Numbered from the stretch's first letter, positions 17,701 to 25,640 are shown. The stretch is DNA of 34,176 nt from Pontibacter qinzhouensis (GCF_008017455.1 NZ_VRTY01000069.1:1-34176); one strand, 5' to 3'. The notes: generated by a model not told the origin, from the sequence alone. Made by a program: numbers and translations.

Positions 17701-18410
17701 AAGCCCCTGCTTTGTTTGCACATGCCCTTACACCTTCCGAAGTCAGAGTTGGTCGCGATTTAGATAACGAAGATAAAATAGGCGATTACCCGAACAGGTT
17801 CTTCTTTAGAGGCGACATGCGCAACGATGGGCAGCTGGAATTGCACAAACCATCGGCCGAGGCCTTGGCGGCCGCTAAAAAGAAGGCTGCCCCGGCAGTT
17901 AAAGCAAGCACAGCCACTGCTGCCAGAACCGGAGCAAAACCTGCAGCCGGCAGCACTGCCGGTGCTAAAACGGCAGCCAGGTTAACAGCTGCTACCAAGT
18001 CATCTGCCAACAATGTTACCATCAACATAAAGGTAATCGAGCACGAAATGAAATTCGATAAAAAGACTTTCACAGTAAAGGCGGGCCAGAAGGTAACACT
18101 CCATTTCGATAATCCTGATTTTATGCAGCACAACTTCGTGCTGGCCAAGCCAGGCACCCTCGATAAAGTTGGTAATGCAGCTGATGCCCTGGCCAGAGAC
18201 CCGAAAGGAGCCGATAAGCAGTACGTGCCGCAGATGCCGGAGATTATTATAGCCACCAAACTGGTAGATCCGGAAGGCCGCGAGACACTTGTGTTCACGG
18301 TTCCGGACAAACCCGGAGACTATCCATTCATTTGCACTGTTCCGGGGCACTGGCGGCTCATGAACGGTATTATGAAAGTGGAAGCCAACAGTCTTAGCAG
18401 CAAGCAATAA
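14775..18410 (+). CDS. Lipoprotein: ThuA domain, PVC-type dehydrogenase, HEAT-like repeats and C-terminal cupredoxin
   Basis: The 1211-aa product has a lipoprotein signal ending VFSSC (C18). Domains in order: ThuA-like glutamine-amidotransferase fold (about 36-240; VEILFLGHDSKHH, GLIPVHSASFCF, YGHDERTWGN); six-bladed PVC-type/sorbosone-like dehydrogenase (about 290-665), with calcium-type loops DTDGDGKAD (near 344) and DTDGDDKAD (near 387); HEAT-like helical region (about 690-850); LamG-like beta region (about 890-1030). An Ala/Lys/Thr-rich linker (about 1045-1095) leads to an azurin-like domain with ligands H1119, C1187, H1192 and M1196, in the C-x4-H-x3-M spacing of type 1 copper. No CxxCH haem motif was found, although many relatives carry cytochrome c. 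Inferred role: periplasmic sugar oxidation, passing electrons to bound copper. Confidence 0.9.
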   Translation: MRKLLYILIVSTTVFSSCAKKTLSDQSAQTLPPAKRVEILFLGHDSKHHNSEKFAPMLGLPLFQKGINITYTSDLSDLTLENLNKYDGLMIYANHDQVTPEVEESIRAYVEGGKGLIPVHSASFCFRNSDWYVQAVGGQFKSHRAGTFTAAITKPEHEIMQGLTEFETWDETYVHSKINPDMMVLMERVEGSHREPWTWIRTQGKGRVFYTAYGHDERTWGNPGFHKLMENGILWAVGDQAKSQLERLNLPKPIFADADVPNYEKREIPPKFQHALTPAESQMLTQVPVDFDLQLFASEPDIINPIAMAWDEKGRLFVIETVDYPNEVRDEEGVGNDRIKICEDTDGDGKADKFTIFADGLNIPTSITFANGGVVVAQAPHFLFLKDTDGDDKADVKQKLMTGWGKSDTHAGPSNLKYGLDNKVWGVLGYAGFEGTVSGQQHKFSQGVYRFDPNGENLEYLGRTTNNTWGLGFSEEFDVFISTANGLHSAYFAMSNQYVKRTVAGGSGNTVYKTDSHFDMPHVTPYLRQVDYHGGFTAAAGHNLYTARNYPKSFWNRVGLVCEPTGRVLHKAVLERQGAGYTEKNGFNLLASADEWFSPVHAEVGPDGAVWVADWYNFIIQHNPTPRGFDNGKGNAYINPLRDSGHGRIYRVVYKGAKPYEPMQLSAGNTEALLAALQNDNMFWRTTAQRLIVESQNKAVIPGLYKLINNQEVDEIGLNSPAVHALWTLHGLGALDGTNAEALEVVTKALRHPAAGVRKNAAQVLPKNQKSLNNIIQANLLQDPDLKTRMAAVLAIADMPASAEAGKLIYAASQGAEVGKDEYLPQAFFAAALTHQDGFMQVAKKDPHIAHKPDSVLTLSERIVKGLTNELYTLNRRSAIMFPPDVANKEIKIETSIGPSANGLDGVVVAQGGKDAGYSLYVQDNKLHWVVKQHGKTYKASAASALPDERVSVVAKLLAGGHMTVTVNNKQVATAKAPALFAHALTPSEVRVGRDLDNEDKIGDYPNRFFFRGDMRNDGQLELHKPSAEALAAAKKKAAPAVKASTATAARTGAKPAAGSTAGAKTAARLTAATKSSANNVTINIKVIEHEMKFDKKTFTVKAGQKVTLHFDNPDFMQHNFVLAKPGTLDKVGNAADALARDPKGADKQYVPQMPEIIIATKLVDPEGRETLVFTVPDKPGDYPFICTVPGHWRLMNGIMKVEANSLSSKQ

Positions 18411-18415
18411 TGCTG

Positions 18416-18480
18416 AATTATTCTAATGAAAAAGGCCTTCCGAAGCTTTTTATAGATTTTAGTTATAAGACCTTTAGATT
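18416..18480 (+). repeat. Dispersed hairpin repeat, copy D
   Basis: AATTATTCTAATG box, A-tract, GGCCTTCCGAAGC hairpin and T-tract, starting 6 bp after the stop codon of the large lipoprotein gene. The 3' box is degenerate (AAGACCTTTAGATTA). Confidence 0.75.
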
Positions 18481-18530
18481 AGTTAGAAAGTTAGCCTGAG
18501 CAGCCATTCAACAATTTACCAACCACAACT

Positions 18531-18590
18531 AAATTATTTGAATGAAAATGCCCTCCAGAAGGTAAACCTGAGTTTTTGAGTCAAGGGTTA
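18531..18590 (+). repeat. Dispersed hairpin repeat, copy E
   Basis: AAATTATTTGAATG box, A-tract, CCCTCCAGAAGG hairpin, and the best 3' box GAGTCAAGGGTTA. Preceded by the GTTAGAAAGTTAG/CTGAGCAGCCATT leader. Confidence 0.8.
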
Positions 18591-18674
18591 ATACTTTTTA
18601 CATGGCTTATTTTAGGCAGCCGTGCTGTGCTACAACACCACCTCAGGATGTTTCAAGATTAACAAGATAAAAAT

Positions 18675-20225
18675 ATGCAAATGACGAACGAGCAAACAAC
18701 TGCCCTATCTGATGCCCCTGATAAGAAATTATTTTGGGCTTGTTTCGTGGCCCTGGTCACCACTTCGTTTGGCTTTATTCTGCGGGCGCTCACGCTGCCG
18801 CAGTGGGGCGAAGAGTTCAATCTGACTAATACCCAGATCGGAGAGATAGCGGGCGTAGGACTATGGCCTTTTGCCATCAGCATCGTGTTGTTTAGCCTGA
18901 TCATAGATCGTATCGGGTACAAAAATGCGATGGTCTTCGCTTTTATCTGCCACTCAGCTTCTGCTGTGCTTACCTTTTTTGCTACCGGCTACTGGTCGCT
19001 CTACATCGCCACGTTTATTATGGCGTTGGGTAACGGTACCGTAGAGGCTGTAACCAACCCGGTGGTTGCTACCATGTTCCCAAGAGAGAAAAGTAAGTGG
19101 CTCAACATGCTCCATGCCGGCTGGCCAACAGGTCTTGTCCTGGGCGGAATTCTGGCCCTGCTGCTCGGTGCCGAAACCAGCTGGAAACTTAAAATGATCC
19201 TGATCATGATACCTACCATCATGTATGGCATCATGATGTTCCCGCGTAAATTCCCGGTGAACGAGCGTGTGAAAGCAGGTGTGTCTTACCTTTCTATGTT
19301 AAAAGAAGTAGGAGTAGGCGGTGCGCTTATTGTAACGGCTCTTATCGTTTTCCAGCTGGGCTCCATCTTTGGCTGGTCCACTACCCTGAATGTTGCCATT
19401 ACGCTGGGGATTGTGGGCGTGTTTGGTTTCTTCGTGAGAAGCCTGGGTCAGCCGGTCTTTATTTTCCTGAACCTGCTCATGATTCCGTTGGCTACCACAG
19501 AGCTTGGCACCGACAGCTGGATCTCAGACCTGATGGCACCGGAAATGTTTGCAATAGGCATTCAGGCAGGCTGGATTCTGGTGTATACCTCGGCTATTAT
19601 GGCGGGGCTGCGCTTTTTTGCAGGATCCATCATTCACAGAATTTCGCCGTTGGGCCTGCTGGCCGTTTGTTCTGCCGTTGCCTGTGCCGGGTTGCTGCTG
19701 CTCTCGGTATCAAGCGGACTGATGGTGCTGGTGGCTGCCACGGTATTTGCACTTGGTAAAACATTTTTCTGGCCAACCATTTTGGGAGTAGTGGCAGAAC
19801 GCTTCCCGAAAGGAGGTGCCCTTACCTTAAACATTACAGGAGGTGTGGGCATGATTGCAGCCGGTGTAATTGGAGCTGTTATCCTAGGCTTTGCACAAGA
19901 TAAATCGATAGACCGAAACCTGAGCGCCTACGATGCCTCTAACAATACTGCCTTGCACGACACCTACGCCACCGAGCAAAAGACCAGCATATTCGGCGAT
20001 TACCAGGCCCTGAACTCCGCTAAACTGGCTGGCGCCAGCGAAGAGGAACAGCGCAGGGTAGAGGTTATTCAGAACGAGGCAAAAAAAGAGGCGCTGCAGA
20101 CAGTGGCTATTTTCCCTATCATCATGTTTGCAGCTTTCATCTTCCTGATGCTTTACTACCGGTCTAAAGGTGGTTACAAAGTAGTGGTGCTGGAGGAACA
20201 GGATAAAGAGGTGGTGTTAAAGTAA
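18675..20225 (+). CDS. MFS transporter (sugar-type)
   Basis: The 516-aa inner-membrane protein has twelve or so hydrophobic segments. The first starts near residue 20 (LFWACFVALVTTSFGFILRAL) and the last is near 480-500 (VAIFPIIMFAAFIFLMLYY). The MFS loop signature between helices 2 and 3 is recognisable as DRIGYKNAM (about 78-86). A soluble segment between the last two helices (about 418-475) is longer than usual. Position between the periplasmic dehydrogenase gene and two cytoplasmic sugar-enzyme genes suggests uptake of the oxidised sugar. The gene begins 264 bp after the lipoprotein gene, across two hairpin repeats, and ends 19 bp before the epimerase gene. A start two codons later (MTNEQ) is equally possible. 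Confidence 0.88.
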   Translation: MQMTNEQTTALSDAPDKKLFWACFVALVTTSFGFILRALTLPQWGEEFNLTNTQIGEIAGVGLWPFAISIVLFSLIIDRIGYKNAMVFAFICHSASAVLTFFATGYWSLYIATFIMALGNGTVEAVTNPVVATMFPREKSKWLNMLHAGWPTGLVLGGILALLLGAETSWKLKMILIMIPTIMYGIMMFPRKFPVNERVKAGVSYLSMLKEVGVGGALIVTALIVFQLGSIFGWSTTLNVAITLGIVGVFGFFVRSLGQPVFIFLNLLMIPLATTELGTDSWISDLMAPEMFAIGIQAGWILVYTSAIMAGLRFFAGSIIHRISPLGLLAVCSAVACAGLLLLSVSSGLMVLVAATVFALGKTFFWPTILGVVAERFPKGGALTLNITGGVGMIAAGVIGAVILGFAQDKSIDRNLSAYDASNNTALHDTYATEQKTSIFGDYQALNSAKLAGASEEEQRRVEVIQNEAKKEALQTVAIFPIIMFAAFIFLMLYYRSKGGYKVVVLEEQDKEVVLK

Positions 20226-20244
20226 TCGTATAAACAATCAGCCT

Positions 20245-21150
20245 ATGAGTTTAGATTTAAAATTCGGTGTCAGCACCTGGCTCTGGACATCACCGTTCAC
20301 CACCGAAACCACTTCGCTTTTCTCTAAAATAAAGCAGATGGGGTACGACATGGTGGAGATTCCGGTAGAGGACCCAGCCTTGATAGATGTGCAGCAGGTA
20401 AAGGAGGCGCTGGCGGAACACGAACTGGAGCCGATCATTTGCGGCGCATTCGGCACCAGCCGCGACTTAACCCACGACGAGCCAAGCTACCACCAGACCA
20501 GCCTGCAGTACATAACATCCTGCCTCGACATATGCGAAGGGCTCGGGGCCAGGTTCTTTGCAGGGCCCATGTACTCTGCCGTAGGCAAAGCCAGGCTGGT
20601 AACTCCGGAGCAGAAGAAGCTGGAGTGGGAGCGGGCCGTAACTAATCTGCATAAGGTATGCCGCCTGGCCGAAGACCGAGGCTTACAGCTGGCGCTGGAG
20701 CCCCTGAACCGGTTCGAATCAGACCTGATCAATACGGCAGAAGATGTAATGCGCCTGGTGCAGGAAATTAACCACCCGGCTGCCAACGTACTTCTCGATG
20801 GGTTTCATATGAATATTGAGGAGCCTGACATCGAAAAGGCCATCCGGTTGGTGGGCGACAAACTGCTGCATGTGCAGGTATCGGAGAACTACCGTGGTAC
20901 TCCAGGCACCGGCCAAACCCGCTGGGACGCCTATATGCGCGGCTTAACGGCCATACAGTATAAGGGCGCTGTTTCGATAGAGAGTTTCACGCCGGAAGTA
21001 AAGGAGCTTGCCGGTGCTGTCTGCATCTGGCGGCCTCTGGTACCCAGCCAGGATGGTTTTGCGAGCGAAGGGCTGCAGTTCCTGAAGCAATGGGCTGCCA
21101 CTGCCCAACCGGCAGCACAAGCCGTACCGCAGGCAACCACATCGTTCTAA
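20245..21150 (+). CDS. Sugar phosphate isomerase/epimerase, D-tagatose/D-psicose 3-epimerase-like
   Basis: The 301-aa TIM-barrel enzyme of the xylose-isomerase-like superfamily has metal ligands E152 (ALEPLNR), D185 (VLLDGFHMN), H209 (LLHVQVSEN) and E246 (SIESF). The ligand set and spacing fit D-tagatose 3-epimerase-type enzymes, which use a divalent metal to epimerise ketoses at C3. The natural substrate here is unknown; a 3-keto sugar made by the upstream oxidative steps is an inference. It is cytoplasmic (no signal peptide). It lies 19 bp after the MFS gene and 29 bp before the oxidoreductase gene, which fits one transcript. The alanine/proline/glutamine-rich tail after about residue 285 looks disordered. 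Confidence 0.92.
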   Translation: MSLDLKFGVSTWLWTSPFTTETTSLFSKIKQMGYDMVEIPVEDPALIDVQQVKEALAEHELEPIICGAFGTSRDLTHDEPSYHQTSLQYITSCLDICEGLGARFFAGPMYSAVGKARLVTPEQKKLEWERAVTNLHKVCRLAEDRGLQLALEPLNRFESDLINTAEDVMRLVQEINHPAANVLLDGFHMNIEEPDIEKAIRLVGDKLLHVQVSENYRGTPGTGQTRWDAYMRGLTAIQYKGAVSIESFTPEVKELAGAVCIWRPLVPSQDGFASEGLQFLKQWAATAQPAAQAVPQATTSF

Positions 21151-21179
21151 CATTCAATAACCCATAACATAGCATTAGT

Positions 21180-22307
21180 ATGAGTGAGAAAAAAATTAAC
21201 ATCGCTATTGTAGGTCTGGGCTTCGGGGCAGAGTTTATTCCTATTTACCAGAAGCACCCCAACGCTAACATGTACGCCATTTGCCAGCGCACCCAAAGCA
21301 AGGTAGATGAAATAGGGGATGCCTTTGGCATAGAAAAACGCTACACTGATTTTGAGGAACTGCTGCAGGACCCGAACGTGGATGCAGTGCACATTAATAC
21401 ACCTATACAAAGCCATGCCGAACAATCTATAGCAGCTTTGCGGGCTGGCAAGCATGTGGCCTGCACGGTTCCTATGGCTACCACTGTAGAAGAATGCCGC
21501 CAGATAGTGGAACTGGTGCAGGAAACCGGCCTCACCTACATGATGATGGAGACGGTGGTGTACAGCCGTGAATTCCTGTTCGTAAAAGAGATGTACGAAA
21601 AAGGCGAACTGGGTAAGATACAGTTTTTGAGAGCATCGCACCAGCAGGAGATGGCTGGCTGGCCCGGCTACTGGGAAGGCCTGCCGCCCATGCATTATGC
21701 CACCCACTGCGTAGGGCCTGTGCTGGCGCTGCCACGGGCAGAGGCGGAGTACGTGTCTTGTTTCGGGTCTGGTAGAATAGATGAAGAGCTGATTCCAAAA
21801 TACGGCTCACCGTTCGCCATCGAAACCTGCCATATTAAATTCAAAGATTCTGATCTGGCCGCTGAAGTTACACGCTCCTTATTTAACACAGCCCGCCAGT
21901 ACCGCGAAAGCTTTGATGTATACGGCTCGAAAAAATCGTTTGAGTGGACGCAGATTGAGCACGAAGACAGCGTTATACACACTGGGGAACAGCCGGAGCG
22001 GGTAAAAATACCGGACTATGCACATCTTCTTCCAGCTGATATACAGTCGTTTACGCAGGCAGGCGTTTATGATAGCGATAGTAACCAGCACCTTTCCTTT
22101 ATTCAGGGTGCAGGGCACGGAGGCTCGCATCCGCACCTGGTGCACGAGTTTGTTAGTGCCTTGGTAGATGGCCGGGAGCCTTACCCTAATGCAGTACAAT
22201 CGGCTAACATAACGTGTGTGGGTATTTTAGCGCACGAGTCGGCTATGAATGGTGGCGAAATAATACAGTTACCAGCTTTTACCCTATCTGGCAAAGTACT
22301 CGCCTGA
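21180..22307 (+). CDS. Gfo/Idh/MocA-family oxidoreductase
   Basis: The 375-aa cytoplasmic enzyme has an N-terminal Rossmann fold (INIAIVGLGFGAEF, G12-G14-G16) and a C-terminal Gfo/Idh/MocA alpha/beta domain. The usual EKP motif, whose Lys is catalytic in many members, is replaced by TVP (residues 96-98, HVACTVPMATT), so the chemistry may differ or another residue may act. A conserved His is seen in MHYATHCVGPVL near 165-176. Members oxidise or reduce sugars with NAD(P). It is the last gene of the sugar locus. A strong 52-bp hairpin starts about 44 bp after its stop. Confidence 0.9.
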   Translation: MSEKKINIAIVGLGFGAEFIPIYQKHPNANMYAICQRTQSKVDEIGDAFGIEKRYTDFEELLQDPNVDAVHINTPIQSHAEQSIAALRAGKHVACTVPMATTVEECRQIVELVQETGLTYMMMETVVYSREFLFVKEMYEKGELGKIQFLRASHQQEMAGWPGYWEGLPPMHYATHCVGPVLALPRAEAEYVSCFGSGRIDEELIPKYGSPFAIETCHIKFKDSDLAAEVTRSLFNTARQYRESFDVYGSKKSFEWTQIEHEDSVIHTGEQPERVKIPDYAHLLPADIQSFTQAGVYDSDSNQHLSFIQGAGHGGSHPHLVHEFVSALVDGREPYPNAVQSANITCVGILAHESAMNGGEIIQLPAFTLSGKVLA

Positions 22308-22350
22308 AAAGCATTAAAAACGCTTCTTCAGGAGTAACAGCAGGATTTTA

Positions 22351-22402
22351 GATAACAGCAAATGGCCCGACTTAGAAATAGGTTGGGCTATTTGCTGTTA
22401 TC
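22351..22402. terminator. Long hairpin after the sugar-locus operon
   Basis: GATAACAGCAAAT (22351-22363) pairs with ATTTGCTGTTATC (22390-22402). The stem continues through GGCCCGAC/GTTGGGCT with two G-T pairs, giving about 21 pairs and a 10-nt loop. There is no clear T-tract after it on either strand, so it may be a transcript-end stabiliser or an atypical terminator. Confidence 0.6.
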
Positions 22403-22620
22403 GCAATCAGACAACCCCTAGTAAAGTTCGCTGTTAAACAAAAGTATAGTAGCCGCAAACTGCCTGAACTGGTAATATAGCTGTTGTCCATTAACCTCAA
22501 TTTCCTGACTCTTTAAGGTGTGAGAAATTGATATCAATTTATAGCGTATGTTAGTTTGTGAATACACTTGTTAAGTTATTGGAAATCAGGTTAAGGAGCT
22601 GATAAAGAAATTGGTTTGAG

Positions 22621-22634
22621 ATGACTTTGGTCAT
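22621..22634. promoter_or_regulatory. Palindrome ATGAC-N4-GTCAT upstream of usp gene 1 (CRP/FNR-family-like site)
   Basis: A perfect 14-bp palindrome ATGACTTTGGTCAT, 94 bp before the usp start. A TATCTTTA box (22657-22664) resembles the Bacteroidota -7 element. If it is one, the palindrome centre falls about 41 bp upstream of the inferred transcription start, a class II activator position. The regulator is unknown. Confidence 0.45.
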
Positions 22635-22727
22635 ATAAAAAAGAAGAAGGTTGTACTATCTTTATTTTCGAGGCCAGTTCTAATGCAAAGGCCCAGAATC
22701 TTATGTTTTACCTTAAAGCCTGCTGTC

Positions 22728-23735
22728 ATGAAAACCATACTTGTGCCCATCGACTTCTCTCCTGATTCTAAGAACGCCCTGCTGTATGCGCTGGAACTGG
22801 CGCAAAAGCCGCACATCAGAATAATAGTTTTTCATGCTTTTTACCCGGCAGCGTTACCACCGGCTGCCTACGAAACGCCATCGTTTATTCAGAACCTGGA
22901 GCGGGTGAAATGCCGTGAACTGGAGCAGTACGTGAACGTGTGTAAAGAGGCTGCGCCGCACGATTATGTGTTCGACTTTAGGTGTGCCCCCAAGGTAACA
23001 AAACCGGAGAACCTGGTGCCGGGCTACACAGAGCAGGTTTTTCATACGATTGTAGCAGTGCAGGAGCCACAGGAGCGTTTTGCTGACCAGGTAACGTGCG
23101 TAGCCAGAATGGGAACAGTGTATGAACAGATTCTAAGTGTAGCCGAGGCCTATGAAGCAGACTTGATAGTTATGGGCATGCAAGGTGGCAGCGCACTGGA
23201 GCAGGCCCTGATTGGCAGCACCACGCTCTCGATTATGCGCAATTGCTCTGTGCCGGTGCTGGGTGTGCCGCTACATGCGCGGTTCCGGGGCCTGCGTTCG
23301 GTGGTGTTTGCCTCAGACCTGAGCAGACAGCCAGATAAAACCCTGCTACGGCTCCTGCGCGGTTTCATGAAAACCTTTAAGCCCCGGCTTGAGTTGCTGC
23401 ACCTGCACCGCCAACAAGACATGCAGGCGGAATACCGTAACGTGGAGCGCACCCTCGAAGCGTTTGATGAGCAGCTACACGACATCGATTACAAAGTGGT
23501 GCTTCGGCAACGGCCTGAGGTAGTAGCAGGCATACGGGAATACCTGCAGGAACGCCAGCCAAGTGCCCTGATCCTGAGCCCTCAGAAGCATACCTTTATC
23601 AAGCGCCTCTTCAACAAAAGTGTAACTGCCCAAATGGTGGCTTACCACGACGTGCCCTTGCTAACGCTACCATCGTCGCGCACTAACTGGCAGGAACGTG
23701 AGCCAGAAGAGTTGGAAAAGGTTCATGAGCATTAA
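22728..23735 (+). CDS. Universal stress protein, tandem UspA domains (usp 1)
   Basis: The 335-aa cytoplasmic protein has two UspA-like domains. Domain 1 starts MKTILVPIDFSPDSKNALLYALELA and ends with the nucleotide-binding phrase GMQGGSALEQALIGSTT (G-x2-G-x9-G-S, about 151-167), so ATP binding is likely. Domain 2 (about 190-325) starts LRSVVFASDLSRQPD and has a much weaker loop (LILSPQKHTFIKRLF), so it may not bind nucleotide. The start at 22728 aligns with its paralogue at 27793; an upstream ATG at 22683 adds 15 residues unlike the family. Its neighbours are three more usp genes and redox sensors, indicating a stress island. Confidence 0.92.
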   Translation: MKTILVPIDFSPDSKNALLYALELAQKPHIRIIVFHAFYPAALPPAAYETPSFIQNLERVKCRELEQYVNVCKEAAPHDYVFDFRCAPKVTKPENLVPGYTEQVFHTIVAVQEPQERFADQVTCVARMGTVYEQILSVAEAYEADLIVMGMQGGSALEQALIGSTTLSIMRNCSVPVLGVPLHARFRGLRSVVFASDLSRQPDKTLLRLLRGFMKTFKPRLELLHLHRQQDMQAEYRNVERTLEAFDEQLHDIDYKVVLRQRPEVVAGIREYLQERQPSALILSPQKHTFIKRLFNKSVTAQMVAYHDVPLLTLPSSRTNWQEREPEELEKVHEH

Positions 23736-24084
23736 CAAAGACTACTTTTTGAGCCAATTTTTTTAATTCTGATCCTAGGCTATACCCAAAGCAAACTAAC
23801 TATAGGTCATACCTGGTAGCTATAGCATGAGGTGCTGCTGCAGACGCTGCCGCGAGCAAATTATTTACATGAAAATAGCCTCCAGAAGCAAAAAATGACT
23901 TTTGTATCCAAGGGGAATTCCTTCTGAGGATGACAACAATATTAATTTTCAATACATAATTGGCCCTTAAAATTATAATAGGAATAAAATAAAAATCCTG
24001 TGTCTTGTGTCTTATAACAGGCGGTTTTGCGTGCAAAAGCAGGAACTACGGTAGTACAAATTTTTACAATTACACTCCTTTGTC
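23736..24084. other. Intergenic region with repeat copy F
   Basis: No gene is seen. It contains the hairpin repeat at 23858-23918 and a TCCTGTGTCTTGTGTCTTA run near 23996-24014. Similar runs lie near 6960 and 10320. Confidence 0.5.
23858..23918 (+). repeat. Dispersed hairpin repeat, copy F
   Basis: AAATTATTTACATGAAAAT box, GCCTCCAGAAGC hairpin and the 3' box CCAAGGGGAATT. Confidence 0.75.
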
Positions 24085-24969
24085 ATGAAAACGATTCTGG
24101 TTCCATCCGATTTTTCTTATGTTTCTTTAAAAGCGCTGGAAGTTGCCCTTAGCCTGGCCTCGCAACTAAATGCCCGCCTGCTCCTGTGCCATGTGTACCG
24201 CGATGTTCCGATAATGCTCGGCCCAATGTTTACATTGCCGGTTTCGGAAGACAGGCAGGAGTACCTGGTCCGGCTAAAGCAGCAGGCAAAGGTGGCAAGG
24301 CTCGATAAGCAGGTCATGGTGCCGATCAGGTACCTGGTCAGAAGCGGCGATACTATACGGGAACTGTTACATGTAATAGAGGAGAAAGAGGTAGACTTGG
24401 TCGTAATGGGCACCCAGCAAGGGCCATCGTTTCTGGACAAGCTGTTTGGATCTACCACCGAGCAACTGTTGCGGCTGTCGCCGTGCCCGGTACTGGCGGT
24501 GCCTGAAAACACCAGAATTCGGGAGCTTCGTAAAATAGTGTATGCCTCAGACCTGGAACCAGATAACAAAAGCGTTATGCAGCAACTCTTCCGGCTGAAG
24601 AGCCTGATTACAGCAGCCATAACAGTACTCCACGTAAAAACCGACACCGAAGCAACATCAGGTTTAAAAGACGATCTGAAAGCATCTTTGTTTGATGATT
24701 TTGCAGGCAACGATTTTTCGTTCGTACAGGTTTATAACAGGCACATATCGGCCGGCATTGTTAAATATGCCAAAAAGCACCACATAGATATTATCGCATT
24801 TGCCGAAGAACATCGCAACAACTGGGACTCCCTGCGGCTGGCAAGTACATCAGGCATGCTGCTTTACGCCCTCGATGTGCCGGTGCTGGCTATGCCGAAG
24901 CAGCCTGGTGGCCTGGTGTCTTCGTCTTCTTCGGAAAAACAAGACGAAGTGGGCAAAGACTTTTTCTGA
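24085..24969 (+). CDS. Universal stress protein, tandem UspA domains (usp 2)
   Basis: The 294-aa protein has two UspA-like domains. Domain 1 begins MKTILVPSDFSYVSLKALEVALSLA and has the loop GTQQGPSFLDKLFGSTT. The second glycine of G-x2-G-x9-G-S is replaced by Gln here, so nucleotide binding is less certain than in usp 1. Domain 2 starts near residue 150 (LRKIVYASDLEPDNKS) and lacks a clear nucleotide loop. It differs clearly from usp 1 and usp 3, so it is not a recent duplicate. No copy of the TGAC-N4-GTCA palindrome is visible upstream. The C-terminal 20 residues are Ser-rich. Confidence 0.9.
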   Translation: MKTILVPSDFSYVSLKALEVALSLASQLNARLLLCHVYRDVPIMLGPMFTLPVSEDRQEYLVRLKQQAKVARLDKQVMVPIRYLVRSGDTIRELLHVIEEKEVDLVVMGTQQGPSFLDKLFGSTTEQLLRLSPCPVLAVPENTRIRELRKIVYASDLEPDNKSVMQQLFRLKSLITAAITVLHVKTDTEATSGLKDDLKASLFDDFAGNDFSFVQVYNRHISAGIVKYAKKHHIDIIAFAEEHRNNWDSLRLASTSGMLLYALDVPVLAMPKQPGGLVSSSSSEKQDEVGKDFF

Positions 24970-25038
24970 AAAATTCGACCTGCTGGCTTGGCAAAGTCAG
25001 CCTTTCACTTATGTTTCACTTTATAAATTGTTATTTTT

Positions 25039-25066
25039 AAAGCGGCTAAACTGGCAAAGCCGCTTT
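25039..25066. terminator. Candidate terminator hairpin after usp 2
   Basis: AAAGCGGC and GCCGCTTT form a perfect 8-bp stem with a 12-nt loop, 70 bp after the usp 2 stop. No long T-tract follows on the plus strand, so strength is uncertain. Confidence 0.4.
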
Positions 25067-25151
25067 GCACCCGGATCTGTTTTCGCTGGCGAGAAACGGA
25101 ATGTTGACTGACTTGTGTGACTGAGCGTTAAACCTGTTTCTTTTAAACCAG

Positions 25152-25640
25152 ATGAAAATAGCCGTTGTGTATATGTCGAGGCACGGAACCACCGGGAAGG
25201 TGGCTAACCTGATTGCCGAAAAGCTTGAAAAAGAATATCCTGTGGATGTTCTGAACCTCAGCCGGTATCCGGATTTTTCGCCGGATGCCTATGATGCCGT
25301 AATTATAGGAGGCAGCATACACCTGGGAGCCATACAAGAGGAGGTACAAACTTTCTGCGAAGAAAACCTGAAACTGCTCCTGCAAAAAGAAATCGGGCTG
25401 TTTATTTGCTGCCTTCTGCAGGAGCGACAAGAGGAGCAACTCCGGCAAGCATTTCCTGAAAAGCTGCTACAGCATAGCCTCCTGAATGCCTGCCTTGGCG
25501 GCGAATTTCTGATGGAGAAAATGAACCAGCACGACTGGCTTATAGCACGTTTGGCAGCCAAGTCTGACCGCAGTGTTTCTAAAATTAATTATGCCGCTGT
25601 AGACAGGTTCACTCAACACTTGCTTCAAGATATCGCTTAA
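25152..25640 (+). CDS. Flavodoxin-domain protein, HemG-like
   Basis: The 162-aa protein has the FMN-phosphate-binding loop YMSRHGTTGKVA (residues 7-18) and a following flavodoxin fold (YDAVIIGGSIHLGAIQEEVQTF, about 48-69). The overall shape matches menaquinone-dependent protoporphyrinogen oxidase (HemG) and related short flavodoxins, including the GGEFLMEKM stretch near 117-125. A haem-synthesis role is possible but not proven. The gene follows usp 2 by 182 bp and faces a reverse-strand CZB-like gene 14 bp after its stop, so the two converge. Confidence 0.8.
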   Translation: MKIAVVYMSRHGTTGKVANLIAEKLEKEYPVDVLNLSRYPDFSPDAYDAVIIGGSIHLGAIQEEVQTFCEENLKLLLQKEIGLFICCLLQERQEEQLRQAFPEKLLQHSLLNACLGGEFLMEKMNQHDWLIARLAAKSDRSVSKINYAAVDRFTQHLLQDIA

